Source: Gemmobacter megaterium (lineage in GTDB: Bacteria; Pseudomonadota; Alphaproteobacteria; Rhodobacterales; Rhodobacteraceae). Taken from it: a stretch of 64,000 nucleotides of DNA. Shown here in pieces: positions 52,505 through 61,950 of this stretch. A model generated the notes under the pieces. The model worked only from the letters and a program-made list of their open reading frames with translations. It had not been told where the DNA came from and made no database searches. The position numbers and the translations under genes are program-made. The stretch is from positions 26,287-90,286 of the forward strand of contig NZ_FTOT01000009.1 in the NCBI RefSeq assembly GCF_900156815.1, given 5' to 3'. Within the stretch, counting starts at the first letter, position 1. Every line of letters starts with the position of its first letter.

Positions 52505-52987
52505 ATGACGCGCATCCTCACCCCCGCCCCCCTCACCGCCCAGGCCTTCGCCCCCTATGGCGAGGTTCTGGAGGCCAGCGGCGATGATTTCCGCCTGATC
52601 AACGAGGGCTGGTGCCAGCGCCACACCGACCGCGCCCGACTGGATTTCGGCCCGGATGGCCGGGCGGGCATTTCGCTGTTCCAGGCTCGTCCCCGTTCGC
52701 TGCCCTACAGCTTTGATCTGATCGAGCGCCACCCCGAGGGCAGCCAGGCGTTTCTGCCGATGACACAGCATCCGTTCCTCGTCATCGTCAGCGATGGTCC
52801 CGAGGCGGTGCCGCGCGCTTTTCTGACCAGCGGCGCACAGGGGATCAACCTGCGGCGTGGCACCTGGCATGGCGTGTTGACGCCCTTGCACGCGCCAGGG
52901 CTGTTCGCCGTCGTGGATCGCATCGGCCCGACGCCCAACGTCGAAGAATTCCGCTATGGCCAGCCATGGACGGTGCTTGCCCCCTGA
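52505..52987 (+). CDS. allA: ureidoglycolate lyase
   Basis: A 160-residue cupin-like lyase that splits S-ureidoglycolate into glyoxylate and urea, the last step of the pathway. Family segments are AFAPYGEVLEASG, HPFLVIVSDG-like LVIVSDGPEAVPRAFLTSGAQGINLRRGTWHG and LFAVVDRIG. The ATG at 52505 starts MTRILTPAPLTAQAF, the usual N-terminus; no strong SD is visible. Glyoxylate from this enzyme could join that from glycolate oxidase. Confidence 0.92.
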   Translation: MTRILTPAPLTAQAFAPYGEVLEASGDDFRLINEGWCQRHTDRARLDFGPDGRAGISLFQARPRSLPYSFDLIERHPEGSQAFLPMTQHPFLVIVSDGPEAVPRAFLTSGAQGINLRRGTWHGVLTPLHAPGLFAVVDRIGPTPNVEEFRYGQPWTVLAP

Positions 52988-53054
52988 CAGGGCCCAGAGG
53001 GTGCGCGGCTTCGGGGGGCGCGATCCGGCATAATCACCCCCGAGGGAGAGTTCC

Positions 53055-54413
53055 ATGGCCAAGGCCGCTGCCGATACCGCTGCGCAGTTGCGCGACCCGG
53101 ATTACATGCCGCCGCTTGCGCGGGCGGTGCCGCTGGGGATCCAGCATGTGCTGGCGATGTTCGTTTCCAACGTGACACCGGCGATCATCGTCTGCGGCGC
53201 GGCGGGCATCGGCTTTGGCTCCGATCAGGCGGCGCTTGGATTTCCCGACATGACCTACATGATCCAGATGGTCATGCTGTTTGCCGGGATCGCCACATTG
53301 TTGCAATCTGTGGGGTTCGGGGCAGTCGGTGCGCGGTTGCCGATCGTGCAGGGCACGTCCTTTGCCTTTGTTCCCGTGATGATTCCGGCGGTGGCAGGGC
53401 TGGGCACGGCAGGCCTGTCGGGGTTGATGACCGGAATTGTCATCGGCGGGCTGTTCCACTTCTGTCTGGGCTTCGTGATCGGACGCATCCGTCATGCCCT
53501 GCCGCCCTTGGTGACAGGATTGATCGTGCTGATGATCGGCCTCGCGCTGGTCAAGGTCGGCATCCAGTACGCGGCAGGCGGCGTGCCGCTGATGGGCAAG
53601 CCCGAGTTCGGCAGCCTGGCCATGTGGACGCCTGCACTGGTCGTGGTTGTCGTCACCTTGCTGGTGAAGTTCTTCACCCGTGGATTTCTGGCCGTTGCTG
53701 CGGTGCTGATCGGCATTCTGGCCGGCTATGTCGTCGCCCTTGCCATGGGCCAGGTCAACTTTACGCCCATCGAACGGGCGGGCTGGTTCGCCGTGCCGGT
53801 GCCATTCAAATGGGGGTTCGAGTTCAACTTTGCCATCATCCTCGGCATGTGTTTCATGGCGGTGATTTCGGCCATTGAAACGGTGGGCGATGTATCGGGG
53901 ATCACCAAGGGGGGTGCCGGGCGCGAGGCGACCGACCGCGAGGTTTCGGGTGCCACCTTCGCAGATGGCGCTGGCAGTGCGCTTGCCGGTGTCTTCGGTG
54001 GTTTGCCCAACACCTCGTTCAGCCAGAACGTCGGCCTCGTCGCTATGACCGGCATGATGAGCCGCCATGTCGTCACCGTGGGCGCGCTGTTTCTTATCCT
54101 GTGTGGTCTGTTGCCCAAGGTGGGCGCCGCCATCAATACGGTGCCGATCAACGTGCTGGGGGGCGGTGTCATCGTGATGTTCGGCATGGTCTGCGCCGCT
54201 GGGGTCAACATGCTGTCAGAGGTGCGCTGGAACCGTCGCAACATGGTGATCTTTGCGACCGCCCTTTCGGTCAGCCTTGGCTTGCAGCTGGAGCCCTCGG
54301 CGCTGCAACATGTTGGCCAGACCGCGCAGATCCTGCTGACCTCGGGACTGTTGCCCGCAGCGGCCATCGCCATCACGCTCAATCTCGTGCTGCCCGAGGA
54401 TCTGGGCGACTGA
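53055..54413 (+). CDS. NCS2-family urate/xanthine permease
   Basis: A 452-residue proton symporter of the nucleobase-ascorbate (NCS2) family with about 12-14 membrane helices. Diagnostic motifs are IVQGTSFAFVPVM in helix 3, SAIETVGDVSGITKGGAGREATDREVSG with the conserved Glu in helix 8 and GGLPNTSFSQNVGLVAMTGMMSR in helix 10. The QNVG form and the link to the allantoin genes point to uric acid or xanthine rather than uracil. The gene is 67 bases after allA and preceded by GGGAGAG. Confidence 0.93.
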   Translation: MAKAAADTAAQLRDPDYMPPLARAVPLGIQHVLAMFVSNVTPAIIVCGAAGIGFGSDQAALGFPDMTYMIQMVMLFAGIATLLQSVGFGAVGARLPIVQGTSFAFVPVMIPAVAGLGTAGLSGLMTGIVIGGLFHFCLGFVIGRIRHALPPLVTGLIVLMIGLALVKVGIQYAAGGVPLMGKPEFGSLAMWTPALVVVVVTLLVKFFTRGFLAVAAVLIGILAGYVVALAMGQVNFTPIERAGWFAVPVPFKWGFEFNFAIILGMCFMAVISAIETVGDVSGITKGGAGREATDREVSGATFADGAGSALAGVFGGLPNTSFSQNVGLVAMTGMMSRHVVTVGALFLILCGLLPKVGAAINTVPINVLGGGVIVMFGMVCAAGVNMLSEVRWNRRNMVIFATALSVSLGLQLEPSALQHVGQTAQILLTSGLLPAAAIAITLNLVLPEDLGD

Positions 54414-55430
54414 TCAGGCCAGGATCCGGTCCAGCGCCGCATCCAGTGGCGCGAGGCCGGGGTCGGCTTGCGGCGCAAGGGCCAGTCGCACGGGCAGGGT
54501 CAGCACCTTGCGGCGAAAGGTGGCGGGCAGCCGGACGGCGTCTTTCTCTGTCGTGACAAGCTGCGCGCGCTTCAGGCGGGCCTCATTTTCCAGTCTGGTC
54601 AGCAGCGCAGGGGCATAGGGTTGATGGTCCCCCAGCGCCACGGTTCCCACCAGGTCGGCGCCCTCCTCTGCAAGCGTGGCAAAGAACTTCTCCGGATGGC
54701 CGATCCCGGCAAAGGCGATCACCCGCTCGCCCTGCCAGCCCATGCCCATCTGCAAGGGGCGCAACTCGGCCTGCTGGCGTGGCAGATGTCCTGCGGCCGC
54801 GCCCCATTGGCTGGTAAACCGCAGTTGCGCGGCAGGCGAACCGATGCTCAGCACCAGGTCGGCCCGTGCAAGGCCGCGAGGCACCGGCTCGCGCAGCGGC
54901 CCGGCTGGCAGGCATCGGCCATTGCCAAAGCCGCGCGCCGCATCGACGACGACGATGGACAGATCCTTGGCAACGCCTGGGTTCTGGAACCCGTCATCCA
55001 GCAGCACGACCTGCGCCCCGCCGGCTTCGGCCATCCGCACGGCAGCGGCCCGGTCACGGGCGACATAGGTCGGGGCAAAGGCGGCCAGCAACAGAGGTTC
55101 GTCTCCGACATCGGCCGCCGTATGGATGGCCGGATCGACCCGCACAGGGCCGGTCAGCCGCCCGCCATACCCCCTGCTGACCACGGCAACTGTCAGCTTG
55201 CGTGCCGCCATCCGCTCGATCAGCAGAATGGCGGTCGGTGTCTTGCCCGTCCCCCCGGCGTTCAGGTTGCCGATGCAGATGACGGGCACGGCGGCGCGAT
55301 ATCCCGGCCCGCCCTGCGCAAGCCGTCGCGCCACGGCGGCGGCGTAAACAGTGCCCAGAGGGGTCAGCAGCCGCGCTTGCCAGGCTGGGCGATCCGGCGG
55401 TGTGAACCAGAATGCGGGGGCGTGGCTCAT
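54414..55430 (-). CDS. lpxK: tetraacyldisaccharide 4'-kinase
   Basis: A 338-residue LpxK that phosphorylates the 4' position of the lipid A precursor at the inner membrane. An N-terminal hydrophobic segment ([17 protein letters not shown]) anchors it. The P-loop is [16 protein letters not shown], followed by VVSRGYGG and [24 protein letters not shown]. Its ATG overlaps the waaA stop and its own stop abuts that of the convergent permease with no gap, so no terminator separates them. Confidence 0.94.
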   Translation of the reverse strand: MSHAPAFWFTPPDRPAWQARLLTPLGTVYAAAVARRLAQGGPGYRAAVPVICIGNLNAGGTGKTPTAILLIERMAARKLTVAVVSRGYGGRLTGPVRVDPAIHTAADVGDEPLLLAAFAPTYVARDRAAAVRMAEAGGAQVVLLDDGFQNPGVAKDLSIVVVDAARGFGNGRCLPAGPLREPVPRGLARADLVLSIGSPAAQLRFTSQWGAAAGHLPRQQAELRPLQMGMGWQGERVIAFAGIGHPEKFFATLAEEGADLVGTVALGDHQPYAPALLTRLENEARLKRAQLVTTEKDAVRLPATFRRKVLTLPVRLALAPQADPGLAPLDAALDRILA

Positions 55431-56620
55431 CCCTTGGGGCGCTTCATCATCTGTGTGGCCATGTCCAGCGCAAGCTGCGTCGCCTCGGCCCCTGCAGAGG
55501 ATACGGTCCAGGCCGCCTGTGCCAGCCGTGCGCAACGGTCGGTTGACAAGAGTTCACCGACCGCGTCGCCCAGGTCGGCGGGTGCGCGCACGACGCGGCT
55601 GGCCCCGGCCCGGCGCAGCCGCTCGAAGCTTTCGGTCTCGGGTCCGGTTTCCAACCCGTGAATGATGGCCGATCCCATGGCCGCAGCCTCGAACGGATGG
55701 CGCAACGGCCCCGGCCCTGTCAGCGTACCGCCGCACCATGTCATGGGGGCAAGCCGATACCACAATCCCAGTTCCCCGTCGGTATCTGCCAGATAGACCT
55801 GCGCGTCCTCGTTCGGTTCATCTTCGCAAGAGCGTCGGGCGGTTTCCAGCCCGAACTGCCCGCTGAAGCGGGACGAAAGCGCCGCAGCGCGATCAAGCGA
55901 GTCCGGCACAAGGATCAGCAGCAGACGGTGCGCGCTGCGCAGGGCCGACAGATGGGCGGCGGCGATGGCGTCTTCCTCGCCTTCGGGCACGCCCATGGCC
56001 AGCCAGACCGGGCGGGTTCCGATGGTTCTGGCCAGTGCGGCGCGCTCGGCCTCGTTCACCGAAAGGAACCGGGATGGCACCTCCAGCGGACCCGTGACCT
56101 GCACGGCATCGGCAGATGCGCCCGCGCGCAGAAACAGGCGGCGGGCCGTATCATCCTGAACCAGCACGTGGCGGAAAGGGGCCATAAGGCCCGGCATCAG
56201 CCGCAGCCACCATCCTGCGCCCGGCAGGTCGGGCGCCCGTCCATCCACCAGAATCATGGGCAGCCCCCGTGCTGCGGCAGTGTGCAGCAAGACCGGCCGC
56301 AACCCGCCATCGGCCCAGATCCCGATATCAGGCCGCCAATGATCGAGAAAGGCCGCAACATCCTTGGGGCGATCGCTGGGGGGCGGGACGACCGTTCCGC
56401 CCGGACACTCGCCAAGCTCTGCGCAGGTCACGACGGCCGCGTCGACCAATCCGCGCTCGATCAGTCCCTGGGCAAGCGGGCCAAGCCCCCGCGCGGCAGG
56501 CGGCGCAGGGGCATGAAGCCATGCGACGCGACCCATAGGCCGGGCAGGCCAGCCGGTCCCGGCGCCAGAGTCCGGTTCCCCGTGCAATGCACGGTAAAGG
56601 CGAAGTATCGCCGGTAGCAC
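55427..56620 (-). CDS. waaA: 3-deoxy-D-manno-octulosonic acid (KDO) transferase
   Basis: A 397-residue GT-B glycosyltransferase of the KDO transferase family, which adds KDO to lipid IVA. The N-terminal hydrophobic helix is around [14 protein letters not shown] and the domain includes [43 protein letters not shown] and the C-terminal [27 protein letters not shown] use the GTG at 56620 because the frame upstream is Arg-rich and unlike any transferase; the start is uncertain. It precedes lpxK with an ATGA overlap, a common pairing in this group of bacteria. Confidence 0.85.
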   Translation of the reverse strand: MLPAILRLYRALHGEPDSGAGTGWPARPMGRVAWLHAPAPPAARGLGPLAQGLIERGLVDAAVVTCAELGECPGGTVVPPPSDRPKDVAAFLDHWRPDIGIWADGGLRPVLLHTAAARGLPMILVDGRAPDLPGAGWWLRLMPGLMAPFRHVLVQDDTARRLFLRAGASADAVQVTGPLEVPSRFLSVNEAERAALARTIGTRPVWLAMGVPEGEEDAIAAAHLSALRSAHRLLLILVPDSLDRAAALSSRFSGQFGLETARRSCEDEPNEDAQVYLADTDGELGLWYRLAPMTWCGGTLTGPGPLRHPFEAAAMGSAIIHGLETGPETESFERLRRAGASRVVRAPADLGDAVGELLSTDRCARLAQAAWTVSSAGAEATQLALDMATQMMKRPKG

Positions 56621-56637
56621 GCTGTGGTCCCGCCGTT

Positions 56638-56883
56638 TCAGCCGCCGAGTTCCGACGTGGCGCTTGCCGGTTGCGCTTCGTCGTGCAGCCTGTGAAGATG
56701 CGCGATGAAATACCGCATATGCGCGTTGTCGACCGTTCGCTGGGCTTCGGCCTTCCATGCCTTGAAGGCGGTGGCGTAGTCGGGAAACATGCCGACAACA
56801 TGGATCTGGTCGACATCGCGGAATTCGGTGCTGCCGGGGTCCACCAATTCGCCCCCGAACACGAGATGCAGTCGCTGGGTCAT
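56638..56883 (-). CDS. DUF4170 family protein
   Basis: An 81-residue protein of the DUF4170 family, found widely in alphaproteobacteria next to waaA or inositol monophosphatase genes. The sequence runs [20 protein letters not shown], then [37 protein letters not shown]. Function is not known; it may belong with lipid A synthesis given the repeated neighbourhood. It lies 17 bases upstream of waaA on the same strand. GAAGGAG precedes the ATG. Confidence 0.82.
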   Translation of the reverse strand: MTQRLHLVFGGELVDPGSTEFRDVDQIHVVGMFPDYATAFKAWKAEAQRTVDNAHMRYFIAHLHRLHDEAQPASATSELGG

Positions 56884-56982
56884 GGCCGGCTCCTTCGCGG
56901 TAATCTGCGCCAAGCCTAGCGCATGTGCCCGCAGCGTCAAGCTGTGCCACCCGCCGCCGGTTTCCAGATGCATCCTGTACGC

Positions 56983-56988
56983 TTGACA
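56983..56988 (+). promoter_or_regulatory. -35 box TTGACA of the tRNA-Ala gene
   Basis: An exact TTGACA lies 34 bases before the first base of the tRNA. The matching -10 at the usual 17-base distance is weak, so only the -35 half is supported. Confidence 0.4.
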
Positions 56989-57021
56989 ACATGGCCACTG
57001 TGCGCAAGAACTTCGTCGACC

Positions 57022-57097
<76 letters not shown>

Positions 57098-57210
57098 GTC
57101 AAAATCTTGCAGTCGAGACGGGTGGGTGAATCGCCGGGGCCTTGGGCGGTCATGCTGCGCGGATGCGCTGGCCTTGTGGTATCTTGCGGGATGTGCAGAT
57201 GGCCGCGGCG

Positions 57211-57723
57211 TTACCGTGGCAGGACGACCAGTCGGCTGTCCGGGGCAAGCCGTCGCACGATCCGGTGCAGGTTTTCGCGGGAAAAGCCGATGCAGCCGGC
57301 TGTCGGGGCGCCGGGTCGCCGCCACTGGTGGATGAAGATCGCCGACCCCCGGCCCGCTTCGGCGACGGGCCAGTTCCATCCTGTTACCACGACCAGATCA
57401 TACATCGGATCGGCGCGGCGCAGCACCTCGTGGCTGTGGCGGTAGGGCGCGCGCACCAGTTGGTTATAGGCGGCGTCCCCGGCGGCGTCGGACCACAGAT
57501 CGCCGGGGCCGATGGGATAGGCGCCCGGCACAGGGCACGCGATGCGATCCGGGCGGTAGAGGATTGGACCGATGGCATGGATCCCGGTCGGCGTTCCGCC
57601 ATCGCCTTCGCGTTTGATGCCGGCATCGACCACGCCGCCCCGACCCACCGTGCATGGATAGAGTTGACCCATGAAGCGGGCGCCCATCGGAGTTACGACA
57701 ATATCTGTTGCGCGTGCGATCAT
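57211..57723 (-). CDS. L,D-transpeptidase family protein
   Basis: A 170-residue protein with a YkuD/ErfK-type catalytic domain. The active-site region is IFIHQWRRPGAPTAGCIGFSRENLHRIV, with the conserved His and the nucleophile Cys of GCIGF (the family has S/T-x-GC). There is no signal peptide or lipobox, which is odd for a peptidoglycan enzyme but is seen in this short alphaproteobacterial subgroup. The ATG overlaps the ribA stop (ATGA). The 113 bases between it and the tRNA hold nothing I can support. Confidence 0.85.
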   Translation of the reverse strand: MIARATDIVVTPMGARFMGQLYPCTVGRGGVVDAGIKREGDGGTPTGIHAIGPILYRPDRIACPVPGAYPIGPGDLWSDAAGDAAYNQLVRAPYRHSHEVLRRADPMYDLVVVTGWNWPVAEAGRGSAIFIHQWRRPGAPTAGCIGFSRENLHRIVRRLAPDSRLVVLPR

Positions 57724-58808
57724 AGCAAATGTCCCGATTTTGCGGCCTTGGTCGCCAGATAGGCGCGGTTCTGTGCGGTTTCGCCCACCTTCAACGGGAC
57801 GCGCTCTGTCACGTCCAGCCCCTGGGCCTGCATCATGGCGACCTTGGCGGGATTGTTTGTCATCAGCCGCACCCTGGCAAACCCCATTTCGCGCAGGATG
57901 CCAGAGCCGATGCGGAAATCGCGTTCGTCATCTTCGAAGCCCAGCCGGTGGTTGGCCTCTACGGTGTCGAAGCCCTGATCCTGCAACGCATAGGCGCGCA
58001 TCTTGTTGGCCAGCCCGATCCCGCGCCCTTCCTGGTTCAGATACAACAGCACGCCCGCCCCCTCGTGCCCCATCTGGGCCAGCGCCGCGCGCAGTTGCGG
58101 CCCGCAGTCACATTTCAGGCTGCCCAGCACATCGCCGGTAAAACAGGCCGAGTGCAATCGGGCCAGAACGGGTGCGTTCCGGTCGGGCTGCCCAATCTCG
58201 ATGGCATAGTGTTCGATGCTGCCATCTTCGGGGCGAAAGATGTGCACCCGCCCGGCTTGCGACGCGACCATGGGCACCCGCGCCGATACGACGGGGTGCA
58301 GGGGGCCGGTGCGGAACAGTTCGGGCTCTGCCTCGGCCAGCGGCAGGAAGGTCAGGCCATGGCGCTGGGCAAAGGCCTGGCCATCGCTGATCGCCACCGT
58401 CAGCACGGCGGGCAACAATTGCGACGTCTTGGCCAGCGCGATTGCCGCACGGCAAAGTGCGGCAGAGCCCTCGCGCAGCGTGGCAAATGGCCCCTTCATC
58501 GGCATCGACAGATCATCCTTGGGATCTGCCACTGCCCGCAGCCACCCCAGACCTGCGTCGCCGGGCACCAGAATGCGCGCCAGATCGCCATCATAGGCGC
58601 GGGCTTTCAGCGTCTCTGCCCGTCGTGCGGTAATGGCCAGAACCGGGGCGCCAAGACTGCGCATATCGCCCAGCCGGTCCGCATCCAGCGTCTCGACCGC
58701 CGCCGCCAGTATCGCGGCTCCCTCTCCGCTCAGGATGACCGGCAGGCCCATGCGCAGATCGGCGCGGGCGCGGTTCAGCCGTTCGGGCAGAGTGGGGGCA
58801 AGGGTCAT
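57720..58808 (-). CDS. ribA: GTP cyclohydrolase II with RibB-like N-terminal domain
   Basis: A 362-residue RibA. The C-terminal half is a complete cyclohydrolase II: zinc ligands in HSACFTGDVLGSLKCDCGPQL, then YLNQEGRGIGLANKMRAYALQD and MTNNPAKV. It opens GTP to the first riboflavin intermediate. The first 170 residues resemble a degenerate DHBP synthase domain: the fold-like LNRARADLRMGLPVIL is there but the usual acidic metal loop of RibB is not evident. The other ring of the vitamin must then be made by a separate RibB. GAGGAG precedes the ATG. Confidence 0.92.
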   Translation of the reverse strand: MTLAPTLPERLNRARADLRMGLPVILSGEGAAILAAAVETLDADRLGDMRSLGAPVLAITARRAETLKARAYDGDLARILVPGDAGLGWLRAVADPKDDLSMPMKGPFATLREGSAALCRAAIALAKTSQLLPAVLTVAISDGQAFAQRHGLTFLPLAEAEPELFRTGPLHPVVSARVPMVASQAGRVHIFRPEDGSIEHYAIEIGQPDRNAPVLARLHSACFTGDVLGSLKCDCGPQLRAALAQMGHEGAGVLLYLNQEGRGIGLANKMRAYALQDQGFDTVEANHRLGFEDDERDFRIGSGILREMGFARVRLMTNNPAKVAMMQAQGLDVTERVPLKVGETAQNRAYLATKAAKSGHLL

Positions 58809-58985
58809 GTCGGGCTCCTCGGTCCAGCGATAGCCTTGGTGGCCGCGCGGGGCAAGGGGCGGGGGCAGTGTCGGAAACTGAAACAATCCGGGCTATTTCG
58901 ACACGAGACCGTGACCGGCTGTCGCAAAACTTGAAAGCGGCCACCCGGACGCTCACGTTCCCGATACTGGAACAAGGAGGCCCCC

Positions 58986-59672
58986 ATGGCAAACCTTCGG
59001 AAAATCCTGCTGGTCGACGATGACGACGACCTGCGCGAGGCGCTGTCCGAGCAACTGGTGATGACCGAGGATTTCGACGTGTTCGAAGCCGGGAACGGCG
59101 CGGACGGGCTGGAAAAGGCCAAGGAACAGCACCACGACCTGATCATCCTGGATGTCGGTCTGCCCGACACCGACGGGCGCGAGTTGTGCAAGCGGATGCG
59201 CAAGGCGGGTATCAAATCGCCGATCCTGATGCTGACCGGGCACGATTCCGATGCCGACACGATCCTCGGCCTGGACGCGGGTGCAAACGATTACATCACG
59301 AAGCCGTTCAAGTTTGCCGTGCTGCTGGCCCGCATCCGGGCGCAGCTGCGCCAGCACGAGCAATCCGAGGATGCGGTATTCCAGCTAGGCCCCTATACCT
59401 TCAAGCCCGCGCAGAAGATGCTGGTGGACGCCAAGGAAAAAAAGGTGCGCCTGACGGAAAAGGAAACCAACATCCTCAAGTTCCTGTACCGCGCAGGTCA
59501 GCAGGTGGTGGCGCGTGACGTTCTGCTGCACGAGGTCTGGGGCTATAACGCCGGGGTCACGACCCATACGCTGGAGACCCATATCTACCGCCTGCGCCAG
59601 AAGATCGAGCCCGATCCCTCGAATGCCCGGCTGCTGGTCACAGAAAGCGGTGGTTACAAACTCGCTGTCTGA
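58986..59672 (+). CDS. OmpR-type response regulator, CenR-like
   Basis: A 228-residue response regulator. The receiver domain (1-122) has the acidic cluster VDDDDD, phospho-acceptor Asp in IILDVGLPDTDG near residue 56, and the switch residues T/K of MLTGHDS and ITKPF. The winged-helix DNA-binding domain (130-228) has VRLTEKETNILKFLYRAG and HTLETHIYRLRQKIEPDPSN. The sequence resembles CenR, the essential envelope regulator of alphaproteobacteria. No histidine kinase is adjacent, as for cenR elsewhere. A strong RBS, AAGGAGG, lies 5 bases before the ATG. Confidence 0.87.
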   Translation: MANLRKILLVDDDDDLREALSEQLVMTEDFDVFEAGNGADGLEKAKEQHHDLIILDVGLPDTDGRELCKRMRKAGIKSPILMLTGHDSDADTILGLDAGANDYITKPFKFAVLLARIRAQLRQHEQSEDAVFQLGPYTFKPAQKMLVDAKEKKVRLTEKETNILKFLYRAGQQVVARDVLLHEVWGYNAGVTTHTLETHIYRLRQKIEPDPSNARLLVTESGGYKLAV

Positions 59673-59770
59673 GTGTCACAGTGTTGCCGAAATTGCAGGC
59701 TATCCCCATATCCATCCGGGGATCGTTTCCCCGAACAGTTCCCCTGGCCGCAACGGGGTCATGTTGCGGC

Positions 59771-59815
59771 ACCTCCCTGTTGGACTTGGCCCGGACCTTT
59801 GGTCCGGGCTTTTTT
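59771..59815 (+). ncRNA. candidate small RNA / terminator, copy A of a tandem pair
   Basis: Begins ACCTCCCTGTTGGAC (59771-59785), followed by a 9-bp stem GCCCGGACC/GGTCCGGGC with a TTT loop (59789-59809) and six T. The 15-base head is repeated exactly in copy B at 59922-59936, which also ends in a terminator. The CCUCCCU head is complementary to Shine-Dalgarno sequences. It lies 98 bases after the response regulator; no protein gene fits this 380-base gap (59673-60052). Confidence 0.55.
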
Positions 59816-59845
59816 CGGCCTGGGTCTGGGCCGAATTTGTCACAG

Positions 59846-59858
59846 TGACGTAACGTCA
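59846..59858. promoter_or_regulatory. palindrome between the two small-RNA candidates
   Basis: TGACGT-A-ACGTCA, six matched pairs around one central base, inside a short AT-richer stretch. It could be an operator for copy B transcription. The protein that would bind it is not known. Confidence 0.35.
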
Positions 59859-59921
59859 TTCCGTTTCCTGCGGGAACCCCTTGCCAAGTTCAGCGTTCAG
59901 CCTACAGTTGTATGAGTGGAT

Positions 59922-59971
59922 ACCTCCCTGTTGGACCTCGCCCCGACGCCTTGGCGCCGGGGCGTTCTTTT
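59922..59971 (+). ncRNA. candidate small RNA / terminator, copy B of a tandem pair
   Basis: Head ACCTCCCTGTTGGAC (59922-59936), identical to copy A, then a long GC stem CGCCCCGACGCC (59939-59950) with GGCGCCGGGGCG (59953-59964), one mismatch, and TTCTTTT. The stem sequence differs from copy A while the head is kept, which suggests that the head is the functional part. It ends 81 bases before the xthA start codon. Confidence 0.55.
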
Positions 59972-60052
59972 ATGGCGGGCGCGTTCTCTTTTCGTGCTGG
60001 CCGTCGGGGGTATGGACGGCTATGGTTGCGCCAAGTCACGCCGGAGACCGCC

Positions 60053-60841
60053 ATGCCCTTTACCCTCGCCACCTGGAACATCAACTCGGTCCGCCTGCGC
60101 GAGGCGCTGGTCAGTCGGCTGTTGACGGACGAGGCGCCGGACGTGCTGTGCCTGCAGGAAATCAAGACACCGCTGGACAAGATGCCGGTCGAGGCGTTTC
60201 ACGCCCTGGGGTATCGCTACATCGTGGCCCGTGGGCAAAAGGGCTATAACGGCGTCGCCATCCTGTCGAAACTGCCGATCATGGATGCGGGCGACCGCGA
60301 CTTTGCCGGTCTTGGCCATGCCCGCCACGTTGTGGCGCAGATGGAAAACGGGGTCACGATACACAACTTCTATGTGCCTGCCGGCGGCGATGTCCCCGAC
60401 CGGGAGCAGAATGTGAAATTTGGCCAGAAGCTGGATTTCCTGTCCGAGATGCGCGACCATTTCCACTGGCAGCGCCCGGACCGTGCGATCCTGGTGGGAG
60501 ATCTGAACATCGCCCCGCGCGAAGACGATGTCTGGAATCACAAGGCGCTGCTGAAGATCGTGTCGCATACGCCGGTCGAGGTCGAGGCGCTTGGCGCGGT
60601 GCAGGAGGCGGGTGGATGGGTGGACATCACCCGACAGGACATCCCGCAGGGGCAGTTGTATTCGTGGTGGTCCTATCGCAGCCCGGACTGGGATGCCGCC
60701 GACAAGGGGCGGCGTCTGGATCATGTCTGGGCCACCCCGGATATTGCCAATGCCGGACATTCCAGCAGGATTCTGCGCGCAGCGCGCGGGTGGGAACAGC
60801 CCAGCGATCACGCGCCGGTGTTCGCCAGCTTCGACCTGTAG
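60053..60841 (+). CDS. xthA: exodeoxyribonuclease III
   Basis: A 262-residue AP endonuclease of the ExoIII family, which cuts DNA 5' to abasic sites. Motifs in order: LATWNINSVR, LCLQEIKT (metal-binding Glu), the GYNGVAILSK strand, VGDLNIAP (Asp/Asn), DHVWATP and the terminal SDHAPVFASF with catalytic Asp-His. Start ATG 60053 has GGAG 6 bases upstream and begins MPFTLATWN, the usual N-terminus. Upstream frames run through the small-RNA candidates and are rejected. Confidence 0.95.
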   Translation: MPFTLATWNINSVRLREALVSRLLTDEAPDVLCLQEIKTPLDKMPVEAFHALGYRYIVARGQKGYNGVAILSKLPIMDAGDRDFAGLGHARHVVAQMENGVTIHNFYVPAGGDVPDREQNVKFGQKLDFLSEMRDHFHWQRPDRAILVGDLNIAPREDDVWNHKALLKIVSHTPVEVEALGAVQEAGGWVDITRQDIPQGQLYSWWSYRSPDWDAADKGRRLDHVWATPDIANAGHSSRILRAARGWEQPSDHAPVFASFDL

Positions 60842-60963
60842 GTCCCGCCGCCGTCTGTCCGGCCCTGCGCCGGATACCGTCCTGTGCGCGGACCCGCCGC
60901 TTGCCCCTTGGCAGGCGCAGGGCCGGCGCGCATATAGGACGCAATGGAATTGAGGAGGGCGTC

Positions 60964-61872
60964 ATGCTCGGGTTTGGAGAAGCGAAGCCAATGGCGGCGA
61001 CGGCCGGTCTGGTCAAGGACGGCAGCGAAGCCACCTTCATGCAGGATGTGATCGAAACCAGCCGCGAGGTTCCGGTCATCGTCGATTTCTGGGCGCCCTG
61101 GTGCGGCCCGTGCAAGACCTTGGGGCCCGCGCTGGAGGCGGCAGTGACCGCGGCGAACGGCAAGGTGCGCATGGTCAAGATCGACGTCGATCAGAACCAG
61201 ATGATTGCGGGGCAACTGCGCATTCAATCCATTCCGACCGTCTATGCCTTTTGGCAAGGGCAACCCGTGGATGGGTTTCAAGGCGCCTTGCCGGCCTCGG
61301 AACTGAAGCAGTTCGTCGAGCGCGTGGGCGCGCTGGCCGGGGATGGCGGTCTTGCCGATGCACTCGCGGCGGCCGAGCAGATGTTGGCCGAGGGTGCTGC
61401 GACCGATGCGGCAGAGACCTTTGCCGCGATCCTTGACGAAGAACCCGGAAATCCTGCTGCGTTTGGCGGGCTGGTGCGGGCGACGATCACGCTTGGGGAA
61501 CTGGACCGCGCCGCCGAGTTGCTGGCCGCTGTCGCGCCCGATATGGCGAAGTCGAAAGAGGTCGAAGCGGCACGCGCGCAACTGGAACTTGCCCGTCAGG
61601 CGGCGCAGGCGGGTCCGGTGGCCGAGCTGCGGGGCGCGGTCGAGGCTGATCCGGCGAACCTTCAGGCACGGTTCGATCTGGCTTTGGCGCTGCACGCCAA
61701 TGGGGATGTCGAGGCCGCCGTAGACGAACTGCTGGATCTGTTCCGCCGCGACCGGGAATGGAACGAAGGCGCGGCCAAGGCGCAGTTGTTCACCATCTTC
61801 GAGGCGCTGAAGCCGCGGGATCCGATCGTGCTCAAGGGACGGCGCAAGCTGTCGTCGATGATCTTTTCGTGA
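60964..61872 (+). CDS. CnoX-like thioredoxin with TPR domain
   Basis: A 302-residue protein. The N-terminal thioredoxin domain (about 15-130) has the redox motif WCGPC with C47 and C50, and IPTVYAFWQGQPVDGFQGAL with the cis-Pro. The C-terminal 150 residues are Ala/Leu-rich TPR-like helices. This is the domain plan of CnoX/YbbN, a holdase that protects proteins from chlorine or heat stress and hands them to GroEL; here the CxxC is intact, so it can also reduce disulfides. GAGGAGG lies before the ATG. The LON-domain gene follows after 78 bases. Confidence 0.9.
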   Translation: MLGFGEAKPMAATAGLVKDGSEATFMQDVIETSREVPVIVDFWAPWCGPCKTLGPALEAAVTAANGKVRMVKIDVDQNQMIAGQLRIQSIPTVYAFWQGQPVDGFQGALPASELKQFVERVGALAGDGGLADALAAAEQMLAEGAATDAAETFAAILDEEPGNPAAFGGLVRATITLGELDRAAELLAAVAPDMAKSKEVEAARAQLELARQAAQAGPVAELRGAVEADPANLQARFDLALALHANGDVEAAVDELLDLFRRDREWNEGAAKAQLFTIFEALKPRDPIVLKGRRKLSSMIFS

Positions 61873-61950
61873 CCGGCGACGCGGGGGGCTGCCCTCCGCG
61901 CCGTCTTGGGGCACGGTGTGCAAGGTGAAACGAACGGGCAGGGTTCCAAG

